NCBI GenBank assembly: GCA_036388475.1
Contig: DASVRT010000119.1
Coordinates: 1-64,000, forward strand
DNA from: JALZHR01 sp036388475
Lineage (GTDB): Bacteria > Acidobacteriota > Blastocatellia > Pyrinomonadales > Pyrinomonadaceae
Reading direction: 5' to 3'
Length of the DNA stretch: 64,000 bases
Part shown: in pieces, positions 1-7,258 of the stretch
Layout of the letters: each line of letters starts with the position of its first letter
Position numbering within the stretch: position 1 is the first letter of the stretch
The notes under the pieces: generated by a model
What the model was told of the DNA's origin: nothing
Database searches by the model: none
What the model saw: only the letters and a program-made list of their open reading frames with translations
Made by a program: the position numbers and the translations under genes

Positions 1-1910
1 CCCATCTCCGCCACCGTTGCGGCGAGGGTGGCGGGGTCGATTGGCTTAGATATGTGGATTTGGAAACCGGCGGCGAGGGCTTCGAGGCGGTCTTTTTCGG
101 CGACGTAAGCCGTCAATGCGGCGGCTGGTGTGTTGCCGCCTTCGGCGGGCGAGAGGGCGCGGATTTTGGCGATAAATGTAAAACCGTCTTCGACGGGCAT
201 TCCGAGGTCGGAAATCAAAACGTCGGGTTTCCATTGGCGGAAGACGGCGAGCGCGTCGGCGCTGGAAGCGGCGGTTTGGACGGCGGCGCCGTATTTTTTC
301 AGCACGATGTGCAGCATTTCGAGCGTGTCGGCGTCGTCATCGACGACCAGCACGCGCAAGCCGCTTAAATCCGTCGCGGCGGCGAAAGTTTTTTTCCGCT
401 CGCGCGTTTCCGCAGGCGATTCTTCTGCCGGAAGCGCGGTTACCTGATGTTTGCCGGTCAGCGGCAGTCGCACGGTGAAAGTCGAGCCTTTGCCTTCGCC
501 CCGGCTTTCCGCCGTGACGGTTCCGCCGTGCATCTCGACCAGGTGACGAACAATCGCCAAGCCGAGTCCGAGACCGCCGTGCGCGCGCGTGGTCGAGGCG
601 TCGTTTTGACGAAACCGCTCGAAGACAAAGGGAAGAAATTCGCGGCTGATGCCCGCGCCGTTGTCGCTGATTTTTATCTCGGCGTGCGAATCGACCTGTT
701 CGAGACGAATTTCGATGTCGCCGCCCGCGGGCGTGAATTTAATGGCGTTGGAGACGAGATTCCAGATAATCTGCTGCAAGCGGTCGGAATCGCCGACGAC
801 GAAAGCGCCGTTTTCGTCGAGCGAAGCTTCCAGCCTGATGGATTTGGCGAGCGCCGCCGGGCGCAGAGTTTCGACGGCGTGACGGATAAGCGGAGCCAGC
901 TCGACCGCGTTTGAATCAATGCGCAGCTTGCCCGTGATAATGCGCGAGACGTCCAGAATGTCGTCGATGATTTCGGCTTGCGCGCGGGCGTTGCGCTCGA
1001 TTACTTCCAGCGCGTTGCGCAGCGTTTCCTCGTTCATCGCGCCGCTTTTCAGCATCGCCGCCCAGCCGAGAATCGCGCTCAGCGGCGTGCGCAGCTCGTG
1101 CGAGACGGTCGCCAGAAATTCGTCTTTCAGGCGTCCGGCGGCTTCGGCTTCCGCCCGCGCCGACTGCTCGCTTTGCAGCAAGCGCGCGCGTTCCTTTTCC
1201 ACGCGCCGGCGCTCGCTGACGTCGTGAAAAACGATGATGACGCCGATAATCTGCCCGTCCGTGTCGCGGATGGGCGCGCCGCTGTCTTCGACCGGAATTT
1301 CTCCGCCGTCACGGTTAATCAAAGCCGTGTGATTGGCGAGCCCGACGACCGCGCCTTTTTCGATGACCGCCGTAAACGGGCTTTCGACTGCCGCGCGCGT
1401 GTCTTCGTTGATAATCGGAAATATTTCGTGAATGGGTTTGTGAACGGCTTCCGCCATCGTCCAGCCGGTTAAGGCTTCGGCGGTCGGATTGATGAAATTA
1501 ACTTTGCCTTCGATGTCGGTGGCGATGACCGCATCGCCGATGCTGGCAAGCGTGACCTCCAATAACTCGTGCTGCTCGCGCAGGCGCTTTTCCGCCTTGC
1601 GCCGCGAGCTGGCAAATAAAACTATGCTGACAAACAAAGCCAGGCGGTTAAATGTTATAACGAGGGATTTGGCTGTGTAAGGCGCGGTCGAAAAATAATC
1701 GAGCGTCGCTTCAAAGACAAAGGCGACCAGCAGTCCGGGACCTCTGCCGACATACCAGGCAGTCGCAATCAACAGCAGAATGATAAGCAGGGTCAGGTCG
1801 AAACCGAATGAAAAAAGGCGCTGGAAAGCAGTCGAAAGCAGCAGAATCAGGGCAAAGGCAACGACCGGCAATCCGTAACGCCCAACCGCCGATAATATCT
1901 TCTTTCCCAT
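1..1910 (-). CDS. Hybrid sensor histidine kinase with receiver domain (3' end outside window)
   Basis: Reads from an ATG at 1910 to the window edge without a stop, so about 636 residues are visible and the C-terminus is missing. An N-terminal membrane region of several hydrophobic segments (about residues 10-85, resembling the KdpD-like DUF4118 sensor region) is followed by a PAS domain (about 100-220), a HisKA domain with the phosphoacceptor His271 in SHELRTPL, a HATPase domain with N-box NLVSNAIKF and G1 motif DNGAGIS, and a receiver domain with the likely phosphoacceptor Asp568 in LISDLGMP. The order indicates a membrane sensor that autophosphorylates and passes phosphate to its own receiver. 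No partner response regulator lies nearby, so the signal and output are unknown. Confidence 0.93.
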   Translation of the reverse strand, partial: MGKKILSAVGRYGLPVVAFALILLLSTAFQRLFSFGFDLTLLIILLLIATAWYVGRGPGLLVAFVFEATLDYFSTAPYTAKSLVITFNRLALFVSIVLFASSRRKAEKRLREQHELLEVTLASIGDAVIATDIEGKVNFINPTAEALTGWTMAEAVHKPIHEIFPIINEDTRAAVESPFTAVIEKGAVVGLANHTALINRDGGEIPVEDSGAPIRDTDGQIIGVIIVFHDVSERRRVEKERARLLQSEQSARAEAEAAGRLKDEFLATVSHELRTPLSAILGWAAMLKSGAMNEETLRNALEVIERNARAQAEIIDDILDVSRIITGKLRIDSNAVELAPLIRHAVETLRPAALAKSIRLEASLDENGAFVVGDSDRLQQIIWNLVSNAIKFTPAGGDIEIRLEQVDSHAEIKISDNGAGISREFLPFVFERFRQNDASTTRAHGGLGLGLAIVRHLVEMHGGTVTAESRGEGKGSTFTVRLPLTGKHQVTALPAEESPAETRERKKTFAAATDLSGLRVLVVDDDADTLEMLHIVLKKYGAAVQTAASSADALAVFRQWKPDVLISDLGMPVEDGFTFIAKIRALSPAEGGNTPAAALTAYVAEKDRLEALAAGFQIHISKPIDPATLAATVAEM

Positions 1911-2009
1911 AGTCAGTTTTCCGAACGGACATTTTACCAGAAAAATAAACGTCGGGTTGATTTTATTCGGAGATTGTCGCTGAGTAATTTTGTCCGGCAG
2001 AAACGAAAA

Positions 2010-2073
2010 GGCAGAAACGCGATGTTAATGAGCGTGTCGCAGCATTAAACGCCGGACACGCTTCATCACTGCC
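2010..2073 (-). terminator. Imperfect stem-loop downstream of the helicase operon
   Basis: Arms GGCAG/CTGCC, GCGATG/CATC and AGCGTGTC/GACACGCT pair with small interruptions. On the minus strand the hairpin is followed by TTTTCGTTT. It lies between the small gene ending at 2097 and the kinase start at 1910, as expected for a terminator of the upstream unit. Confidence 0.5.
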
Positions 2074-2096
2074 GCCTTTCCGCCTTAAAGGCGACA

Positions 2097-2300
2097 TTAT
2101 TTTTTGAGCGCGGCGTTTTCGATGATTGTCCAGGCGAGATTAAATTGCGGCAAGGCGTCTTTGCTTTGTTCGCTTTGACTGTAATAAACGACCGAGCTGC
2201 CGATTTGTTCGTGAGCCGTAAGATTGTATTCCGCGCCGCCTGAGCCGCCTTCGTTTTGGTTAATCCGGTATTTTATCTTGCGCTTGTCGCTTTGGTTCAA
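2097..2300 (-). CDS. Small hypothetical protein coupled to the helicase gene
   Basis: A 67-residue polar protein of unrecognised family. Its TTG start (2300-2298) directly abuts the TAA stop of the upstream helicase gene (2303-2301), so translation is probably coupled. Codon use (frequent GGC, GCG, GAA, ATC) resembles the neighbouring real genes. It has no signal peptide, membrane segment or known motif. The non-ATG start and lack of recognised homology keep confidence moderate. Confidence 0.5.
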   Translation of the reverse strand: MNQSDKRKIKYRINQNEGGSGGAEYNLTAHEQIGSSVVYYSQSEQSKDALPQFNLAWTIIENAALKK

Positions 2301-4496
2301 TTAATTTAAAAATTCCCGCCCGTTATCCTCGACGGCGAGCGGCGTGTCAAACGGCGGCGCTTCTTCTTCCAGACTCCAGACCTCAAACAGCGCGGGCGGA
2401 ACTTCCATTATAAAACGCGAAGGCTTTTGCAAAACGGTTTGCCGGTTGTAATCGACAATCATTAAAGGATACGTCAGATAAAGCTCGTCCTGCGCCCGCG
2501 TCAGCGCGACATACCAGAGGCGGCGTTCTTCTTCCTCGCTGTCGATTTCCTTCAAGCTGCGCGGGCTCGGAAATTTGCCTTCCGCCGCCCAGATGAGAAA
2601 AACGGCTTTCCATTCCAAGCCTTTCGCCTGATGCACCGAAGTTAAAGTCAAAAGCTCGTCTTCTTCGCCGCCCTGAATCACGTCTTCGCCGATAATGTTT
2701 TGCGGCTCTTTAAAGCGCTCGGTCGAAAGCAAAGCCAGCTCCGACAGAAAGTTTTCGGTCGAATCGTAGCGGCTGGCATAAAGCGCCAGCTGGCGTAAAT
2801 CTTCGAGCCGCGCCTCGGCATTTTCGAAAGTTTCCTGCAAATGCTGCTCGTAGCCGTTAGTCAGAATCATCTCGATTTGTTTGGCGGGATTGTTGCGGTT
2901 TTCGTCGCGCACCAGAATTTCGATTAAATTGACAAAATTCTGCCAGCCGGATTTGCTGCGGATTTTCGGCGAAACAGATGCATTGCGAAAGGCGGAAGGC
3001 GGAAGGCGGATTTCTTCGTTCGCGCGTTTCCCGTTCGTCGTTTTTAAGGCTGTTTCGTCCGCGCCTGTGTTTTCCGATTCCTTTGCCGCCTTTAGTGATT
3101 TAGCCTCAGCCTTAATGAGGGCAAGCGGATTTTCCGCGTAAGCGATTGATTCGTAAATCTTATTTGCCGTCGCGCTGCCGACGCTCGGAATCATTTTCAG
3201 AATGCGTTTCCACGCCAGTTCGTCGCGCGGGTTGACGATGATTCGTAGATAAGAAACCACGTCCTTGATGTGCGCCTGCTCGAAAAATCTGACGCCCGAT
3301 TGGACGCGATACGGAATATTTCGGCGCGTTAATTCCAGTTGCAGTTCGAGCGAATGATAATGCGAGCGATACATCACGCAGATTTCTTCCAGCGACGTGC
3401 CTTCGTCGCGCAATTCCAGAATGCGCGAAGCGATAAACGCCGATTGCTGTTCGACGTTCGAGCAGGGAATCAAAGCGGGCTTGAAATCCTTCGATTTTTT
3501 CACCGCTTGCAGCATTTTCGGAAACTGCTTTCGATTACACGCAATCGAGGTATTCGCCAGCCCTAAAATTTCCGGCGTGCTTCGATAATTCGTTTCCAGC
3601 TTATAAGTGACGGCTTCGGGATAACGCTGCGGAAACTCGTAAATGTTCGTAAATTCAGCGCCGCGCCACGCGAAAATACTTTGGGCGTCGTCGCCGACGA
3701 CCATCACGTTGCGATGTTTGACCGCCAGAAGGTCGATAATTTCGGCTTGGAGCTTGTTCGTGTCCTGGTATTCATCGACCAGAATGTGTTGAAACTGTTC
3801 GGCGTAAACGCCGGCGATTTCGGGTTTTTCGACGAGCAGCCGTTTCCAGTTCAAAAGCAAATCGTCGTAATCCATCACGTTTCGCGCGCGTTTTCGGTCC
3901 TGAAAAATATAATCGACGCGCTTGATTTGCTGCGCGAGCATTTCAAAATACGGGTAGCGGCGAATGATTACGTCTTCAATCGGATGGTCGGTGTTGTTGG
4001 CGTAGGAAATTATGTCCTGGATGACTTCGGCTTTCGGAAAACGCTTCGCTTTCGTGTCGATTCCGGCTTCGTCGATGCAGACGTTGACGAAATCCTTCGC
4101 GTCTTCGGCGTCGAGAATCGAATAATTCGAATCGTAGCCGATGGAGACGGCGTGACGGCGCAAAATCAAATTCGCGATGCGGTGAAACGTGCCGCCCCAC
4201 ACGCGATGCACGTTTTGCGAGCCGGTGAGATTTTCGACGCGGCGCAGCATTTCCCGCGCGGCGCGGTTCGTAAAAGTCGCCAGCAGAATCTGCTGCGGCG
4301 AAACGCCCTGCTCAATCAAATAAGCAACACGATAAGTTATCGTTCTGGTTTTGCCCGTGCCCGCGCCCGCCACGACCAGCGCGGCTTGCGGCTTCGCCGT
4401 GACGACGCGAAACTGCTCGGCGTTCAGTTCCTCGCGGTAGCGTGTGAGCTTTTCCGGCAGCGAGCCTTCGTCGCGTTTGATGACGTATTTTTTCAT
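2301..4496 (-). CDS. UvrD/PcrA/Rep-family superfamily 1 DNA helicase
   Basis: ATP-dependent 3'-5' DNA helicase family used in repair and replication restart. Visible motifs in order: Q-motif region LNAEQF, Walker A AGAGTGKT, motif II VDEYQDTN, motif III GDDAQSIFAWRGA, motif V HQAKGLEWKAVF and motif VI YVALTRAQDEL. I use the internal ATG at 4496 (MKKYVIKRDE, 731 residues). The 8-codon upstream extension is encoded by an intergenic repeat resembling CAGATAAACGCGG. Between motifs IV and V there is a low-complexity stretch of about 45 residues whose DNA carries four iterated heptamers (2985-3012). Confidence 0.93.
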   Translation of the reverse strand: MKKYVIKRDEGSLPEKLTRYREELNAEQFRVVTAKPQAALVVAGAGTGKTRTITYRVAYLIEQGVSPQQILLATFTNRAAREMLRRVENLTGSQNVHRVWGGTFHRIANLILRRHAVSIGYDSNYSILDAEDAKDFVNVCIDEAGIDTKAKRFPKAEVIQDIISYANNTDHPIEDVIIRRYPYFEMLAQQIKRVDYIFQDRKRARNVMDYDDLLLNWKRLLVEKPEIAGVYAEQFQHILVDEYQDTNKLQAEIIDLLAVKHRNVMVVGDDAQSIFAWRGAEFTNIYEFPQRYPEAVTYKLETNYRSTPEILGLANTSIACNRKQFPKMLQAVKKSKDFKPALIPCSNVEQQSAFIASRILELRDEGTSLEEICVMYRSHYHSLELQLELTRRNIPYRVQSGVRFFEQAHIKDVVSYLRIIVNPRDELAWKRILKMIPSVGSATANKIYESIAYAENPLALIKAEAKSLKAAKESENTGADETALKTTNGKRANEEIRLPPSAFRNASVSPKIRSKSGWQNFVNLIEILVRDENRNNPAKQIEMILTNGYEQHLQETFENAEARLEDLRQLALYASRYDSTENFLSELALLSTERFKEPQNIIGEDVIQGGEEDELLTLTSVHQAKGLEWKAVFLIWAAEGKFPSPRSLKEIDSEEEERRLWYVALTRAQDELYLTYPLMIVDYNRQTVLQKPSRFIMEVPPALFEVWSLEEEAPPFDTPLAVEDNGREFLN
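2985..3012. repeat. Heptamer tandem inside the helicase coding region
   Basis: Four consecutive 7-bp words on the plus strand: GCGAAAG, GCGGAAG, GCGGAAG, GCGGATT. They sit in a linker of the helicase gene that encodes LPPSAFRNA. The word style matches the intergenic heptamer repeats elsewhere in the window. Confidence 0.7.
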
Positions 4497-4499
4497 CGC

Positions 4500-4600
4500 T
4501 TTGAAACCACAGATTAGCACAGATAAACGCGGATAAAAATTCTCTGCTTTGCGGGTGATTAATTCCGTTCGTTCTTTGCGAAAAACGCAAAGAGCGCGAA
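4500..4600. repeat. Intergenic 9-bp-word repeat region
   Basis: Contains ACCACAGATTAGCACAGAT followed by AAACGCGGAT, and then TTTGCGAAAAACGCAAAGAG. The CAGATAAACGCGGAT wording recurs at 6031-6050 and, as a variant, at 40870. It lies between the helicase start and the upstream gene's stop, with only weak self-pairing. Confidence 0.5.
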
Positions 4601-4603
4601 GGT

Positions 4604-5056
4604 TTAATTGTTTTCCGTCGCCGAAAGCTCTTTGTTTTCTTTCGTCCAGATGTTAATCAGGCGGTTTCGGCTTTCGAGCTTGGTTTCGACGTTCGGAATT
4701 TTCATCACTAATGTTTCTAAATTCAAAAGATAATCCGGCTCGCCGAAAAGCTGGCGAATTTCCGCTAAAAAAGGCTGAATTTTCGCGTAGACGAAAATGT
4801 GTTCGGTGCCGGAGTCGAAAAACATTTTTTCGTCCAGCGCTTCGTTCAGGACGAAAGACGCCGTCATATCCCAGAACGACGTGACCATTCGAAAATTGGC
4901 GCTCGCCGCCTCGCCGCCGCGGTAGAGCGCGATAATATCCATCGCCGATTTCGGCGCAAACTCCGAGAAATACCACGCCCGCGCCGCGCGCATTTTCTCG
5001 TCGCGGCGCAGCTCGTAAAGCTTCAGAATCGCCAACATTGATTGCTGTTTGTCCAT
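4604..5056 (-). CDS. Hypothetical cytoplasmic protein, about 150 residues
   Basis: I start it at the ATG at 5056 (MDKQQSMLAIL, 150 residues) because AGGAG sits 7 nt upstream; a longer in-frame start would add 12 residues from intergenic repeat DNA. The protein is mostly alpha-helical and acidic, with no signal peptide. The N-terminal part LYELRRDEKMRAARAWYF and the length recall DUF4760-type proteins, but I do not claim membership. It lies upstream of the helicase gene on the same strand, with repeat DNA between them. Confidence 0.7.
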   Translation of the reverse strand: MDKQQSMLAILKLYELRRDEKMRAARAWYFSEFAPKSAMDIIALYRGGEAASANFRMVTSFWDMTASFVLNEALDEKMFFDSGTEHIFVYAKIQPFLAEIRQLFGEPDYLLNLETLVMKIPNVETKLESRNRLINIWTKENKELSATENN

Positions 5057-5089
5057 TTTATTCTCCTGAAAAATTTTGCAGAAAAGAAA

Positions 5090-5178
5090 CAAAAAAGTAA
5101 AAAGGCTAAAGATAAAATTAAAATTTAGCCTTTTTACCTTTTACTTTTACCTTGTGCCTTTTTACTTTTGCCTTCATT
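5090..5178. repeat. Heptamer-word inverted repeat
   Basis: The left arm is built of 7-bp words such as AAAGTAA, AAAGGCT, AAAGATA. The right arm holds the complementary words TTTAGCC, TTTTTAC, CTTTTAC. Together they could form an imperfect stem of about 35 bp at the 3' end of the TPR gene. Confidence 0.8.
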
Positions 5179-5882
5179 TATTCCTCGTTTCTTCCGAATT
5201 CCAATTTCGCCGACAAATCTCCGCTGAAATTTTGTTTGTATGCTTTGCAGAATTGCAGATTACTGCGCGCGAGACCGGACGCGCCTTTCGATTCGAGCAG
5301 CGCCGTTTCAAATTCTTTTTCCGCCGAGACGAAATCGCCTTTGAGCGCATAAATCACGCCGATGTTGTTATGCGCGTCGGCGGCAGCCACCGTTTTATAG
5401 CGAATGGAGTTTTGAAACGCTTTCTCCGCCGCGCGAAAATCTTTTTTCTCCAGCAAAACCAAACCCAAATCAAACCACGCTTCGGCGTCGTCTTTTTTGA
5501 GTTTGACGGCGGCGCGAAACGCGATTTCGGCTTTCCGCCAGTTTTTCAGCTTCGCCTGCGCCATTCCGAGCACGTAAAAAGCTTTTTGATAATTGCGCTT
5601 GCCCAAAGCGATTGCCTGCTTAAATTCGCCGGCGGCGGCGGCGTTTTGTTTCAGATGAAAAAGACAAACGCCGACGTTGAAATGAATCCGCGCCAGAAAA
5701 TCGTCGCCGGTTTTTTCACTTTCCGTATAAAGAATCGCCTTCCGGTAATTTTCCAGCGCCTTTTCGTATTCGGCGTTGTTTGCCGCCCGCGTGCCTTCTT
5801 CAAACGACTGCTTAACGGTTTGCGCCGTGATATTTACCGCGAGCGCGAAAACGATAATAAAAAGAAACGATAATTTACGCAT
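5178..5882 (-). CDS. Exported TPR-repeat protein
   Basis: 234 residues with an N-terminal signal peptide (MRKLSFLFIIVFALAVNITAQ, written here only to its first 21 minus one residues as MRKLSFLFIIVFALAVNITA). The mature part consists of about four to five tetratricopeptide repeats: Y-x-K-A-L-x-x-Y-R-K-A-I near residue 40, and later helical pairs containing AWFDLGLVLLEKKDF and AHNNIGVIYALKGDF. TPR arrays mediate protein-protein contacts, here probably in the periplasm. AAGGAG lies about 12 nt before the ATG at 5882. Partner unknown. Confidence 0.88.
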   Translation of the reverse strand: MRKLSFLFIIVFALAVNITAQTVKQSFEEGTRAANNAEYEKALENYRKAILYTESEKTGDDFLARIHFNVGVCLFHLKQNAAAAGEFKQAIALGKRNYQKAFYVLGMAQAKLKNWRKAEIAFRAAVKLKKDDAEAWFDLGLVLLEKKDFRAAEKAFQNSIRYKTVAAADAHNNIGVIYALKGDFVSAEKEFETALLESKGASGLARSNLQFCKAYKQNFSGDLSAKLEFGRNEE

Positions 5883-5994
5883 AATCTTAAATCTCCTTAG
5901 ACCTGTTTCGAGTCTGAAAAGAGTTTAAAAAATGTGCGTGCAAAGAATCTTTCGTCTGTTTGCGGTTTATATTCTGAAATTGCTCAAAGAAAAA

Positions 5995-6147
5995 TTTCAC
6001 CGCCAAGACACAAGAAACACAAAGGAAGTTAACCGCAGATAAACGCGGATTTCAAAAACGAAAAACAGGATTTACAGGATAAAATCGTTCTTTTATCCGC
6101 GTAAATCTGCGGTTTCATTTTCTTTCTTCGTGTCTTGACGGTGAAAA
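5995..6147. repeat. Long inverted repeat with 9-bp words
   Basis: Outer arms CACCGCCAAGACACAAGAAA and TTTCTTTCTTCGTGTCTTG plus CGGTG pair. Inner arms ACCGCAGATAAACGCGGAT and ATCCGCGTAAATCTGCGGT pair. The loop contains ACAGGATTTACAGGAT. This fills most of the 270-bp gap between the TPR gene and the AraC gene and could extrude as a 150-nt hairpin. Confidence 0.85.
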
Positions 6148-6152
6148 ATTGC

Positions 6153-7022
6153 TTAAGCGAGTTTAAGCTCGCGCCAGGTTTTGGGCGTCAGCTTGGTAAA
6201 TTTGCGGAAAAGCGCGGTGAAATGACTTTGATTTTTAAAGCCGGAGCGCAGGCTGATTTCGACAAGCGGCAAATCGTCTTTTGCCAGCAGTTCTTTCGCG
6301 CGTTCGATGCGCTGCCGCATCACGTATTGCTGCGGCGTCAAGCCGGCGGTTTTGCGGAAGGCGCGCGCGAAATGATACTGGCTCAAAGCGGCGACGGCGG
6401 CGATTTCCGCCAGACTCAAATCTTCTTCCAGATTGGCGTTGATAAAATCGGTCACGCGGCGCAGCTTGTAGCCCGAAAGCCCGCCGTTCAAGTTTTCCGG
6501 AACGCTGTTAGCTGTGCTGTAATTTTTTAAAAGATGCAAAGTTAAAGTCTGGACGAGGGAATCGGCGTAAAGTTTTCCGGACGGCGTCTCCGTATTGGCT
6601 TCGGCAAGCAGGGCGAGCCCGATATGCTGCATCAGCGGGTCTTTATCTTCGTAAGCTTCGAGAAATTCAAAATTGGAATTGAAACGATTTTCCAGAGCGG
6701 TTTGCAAAACAAACTCGGGTTCGAGAAGAATGCCGAGATGGTCGAGCGGTTTTTCCCAAAAAGCTCCGATTGACTGACCGGCGGGCGTGATGCACAAACA
6801 TCCGGCAGAGCCGTTAGTCACAACCTGCCTGCCGGTCGCCGAAATTTTTTTGGTTGTCAGACTGCCGGAAATCGGAATGTTTACCTCGTGAAACTCAGCC
6901 TTATGTTCGAGCATTCTGCCCGGCATCACGTGCGCGCGATGAATTCTCAAGCCCGCCCATTCAGCCCGCTGACGAAACAGGTAAGGCGATTGATTCGAAT
7001 TTGTTTTCCAGACGATTTCCAC
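6153..7022 (-). CDS. AraC-family transcriptional regulator
   Basis: 289 residues. The C-terminal third (about 190-289) has two helix-turn-helix motifs typical of AraC/XylS proteins: LSLAEIAAVAALSQYHFARAF, given here by its core AEIAAVAALSQYHFARAF, and the signature region VEISLRSGFKNQSHFTALFRK. The N-terminal 190 residues form a variable, presumably cupin-like, sensing domain. It probably activates or represses a nearby or distant operon in response to a small ligand. The upstream 236 bp hold a degenerate 21-bp repeat and the stop of the tricorn gene. Confidence 0.92.
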   Translation of the reverse strand: MEIVWKTNSNQSPYLFRQRAEWAGLRIHRAHVMPGRMLEHKAEFHEVNIPISGSLTTKKISATGRQVVTNGSAGCLCITPAGQSIGAFWEKPLDHLGILLEPEFVLQTALENRFNSNFEFLEAYEDKDPLMQHIGLALLAEANTETPSGKLYADSLVQTLTLHLLKNYSTANSVPENLNGGLSGYKLRRVTDFINANLEEDLSLAEIAAVAALSQYHFARAFRKTAGLTPQQYVMRQRIERAKELLAKDDLPLVEISLRSGFKNQSHFTALFRKFTKLTPKTWRELKLA

Positions 7023-7112
7023 AAATTAATATTTAATCCACGTCAGGAGAAAAAGCAAGCCGACAGAATCGAGAAGGCGACAGGCAGTATCAGATTAGAT
7101 TATTCAATATCG

Positions 7113-7196
7113 AACGCGTGAAAAACGTCTCTAACACCTGAAAATCGTCGCCGACACGTGTGAAATCGACAAAAACGGGTGGAAATCCGGAAAAAC
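7113..7196. repeat. Degenerate 21-bp-period tandem repeat, about four units
   Basis: Four successive units (lengths 21, 20, 21, 21) share the pattern ACrCGTGAAAATCG at their starts, for example AACGCGTGAAAAACG, ACACCTGAAAATCG, ACACGTGTGAAATCG and ACGGGTGGAAATCC. One 1-bp gap is needed to align them. The remaining parts of the 7023-7258 gap hold nothing else recognisable. It is weaker than the arrays at 34441, 47853 and 60121 but has the same period. Confidence 0.55.
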
Positions 7197-7258
7197 GGAA
7201 AGGCGCGGCTAAAACAAGTTGCGTCGAGCCTCAAAAGCAGAATTTTTTCGCCTTCCGC

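Noticed and set aside
3681..4517. Plus-strand open frame of 278 codons across the UvrD-like helicase
   Set aside because: Antisense to a gene with all SF1 motifs and without start signals; a codon-bias shadow.
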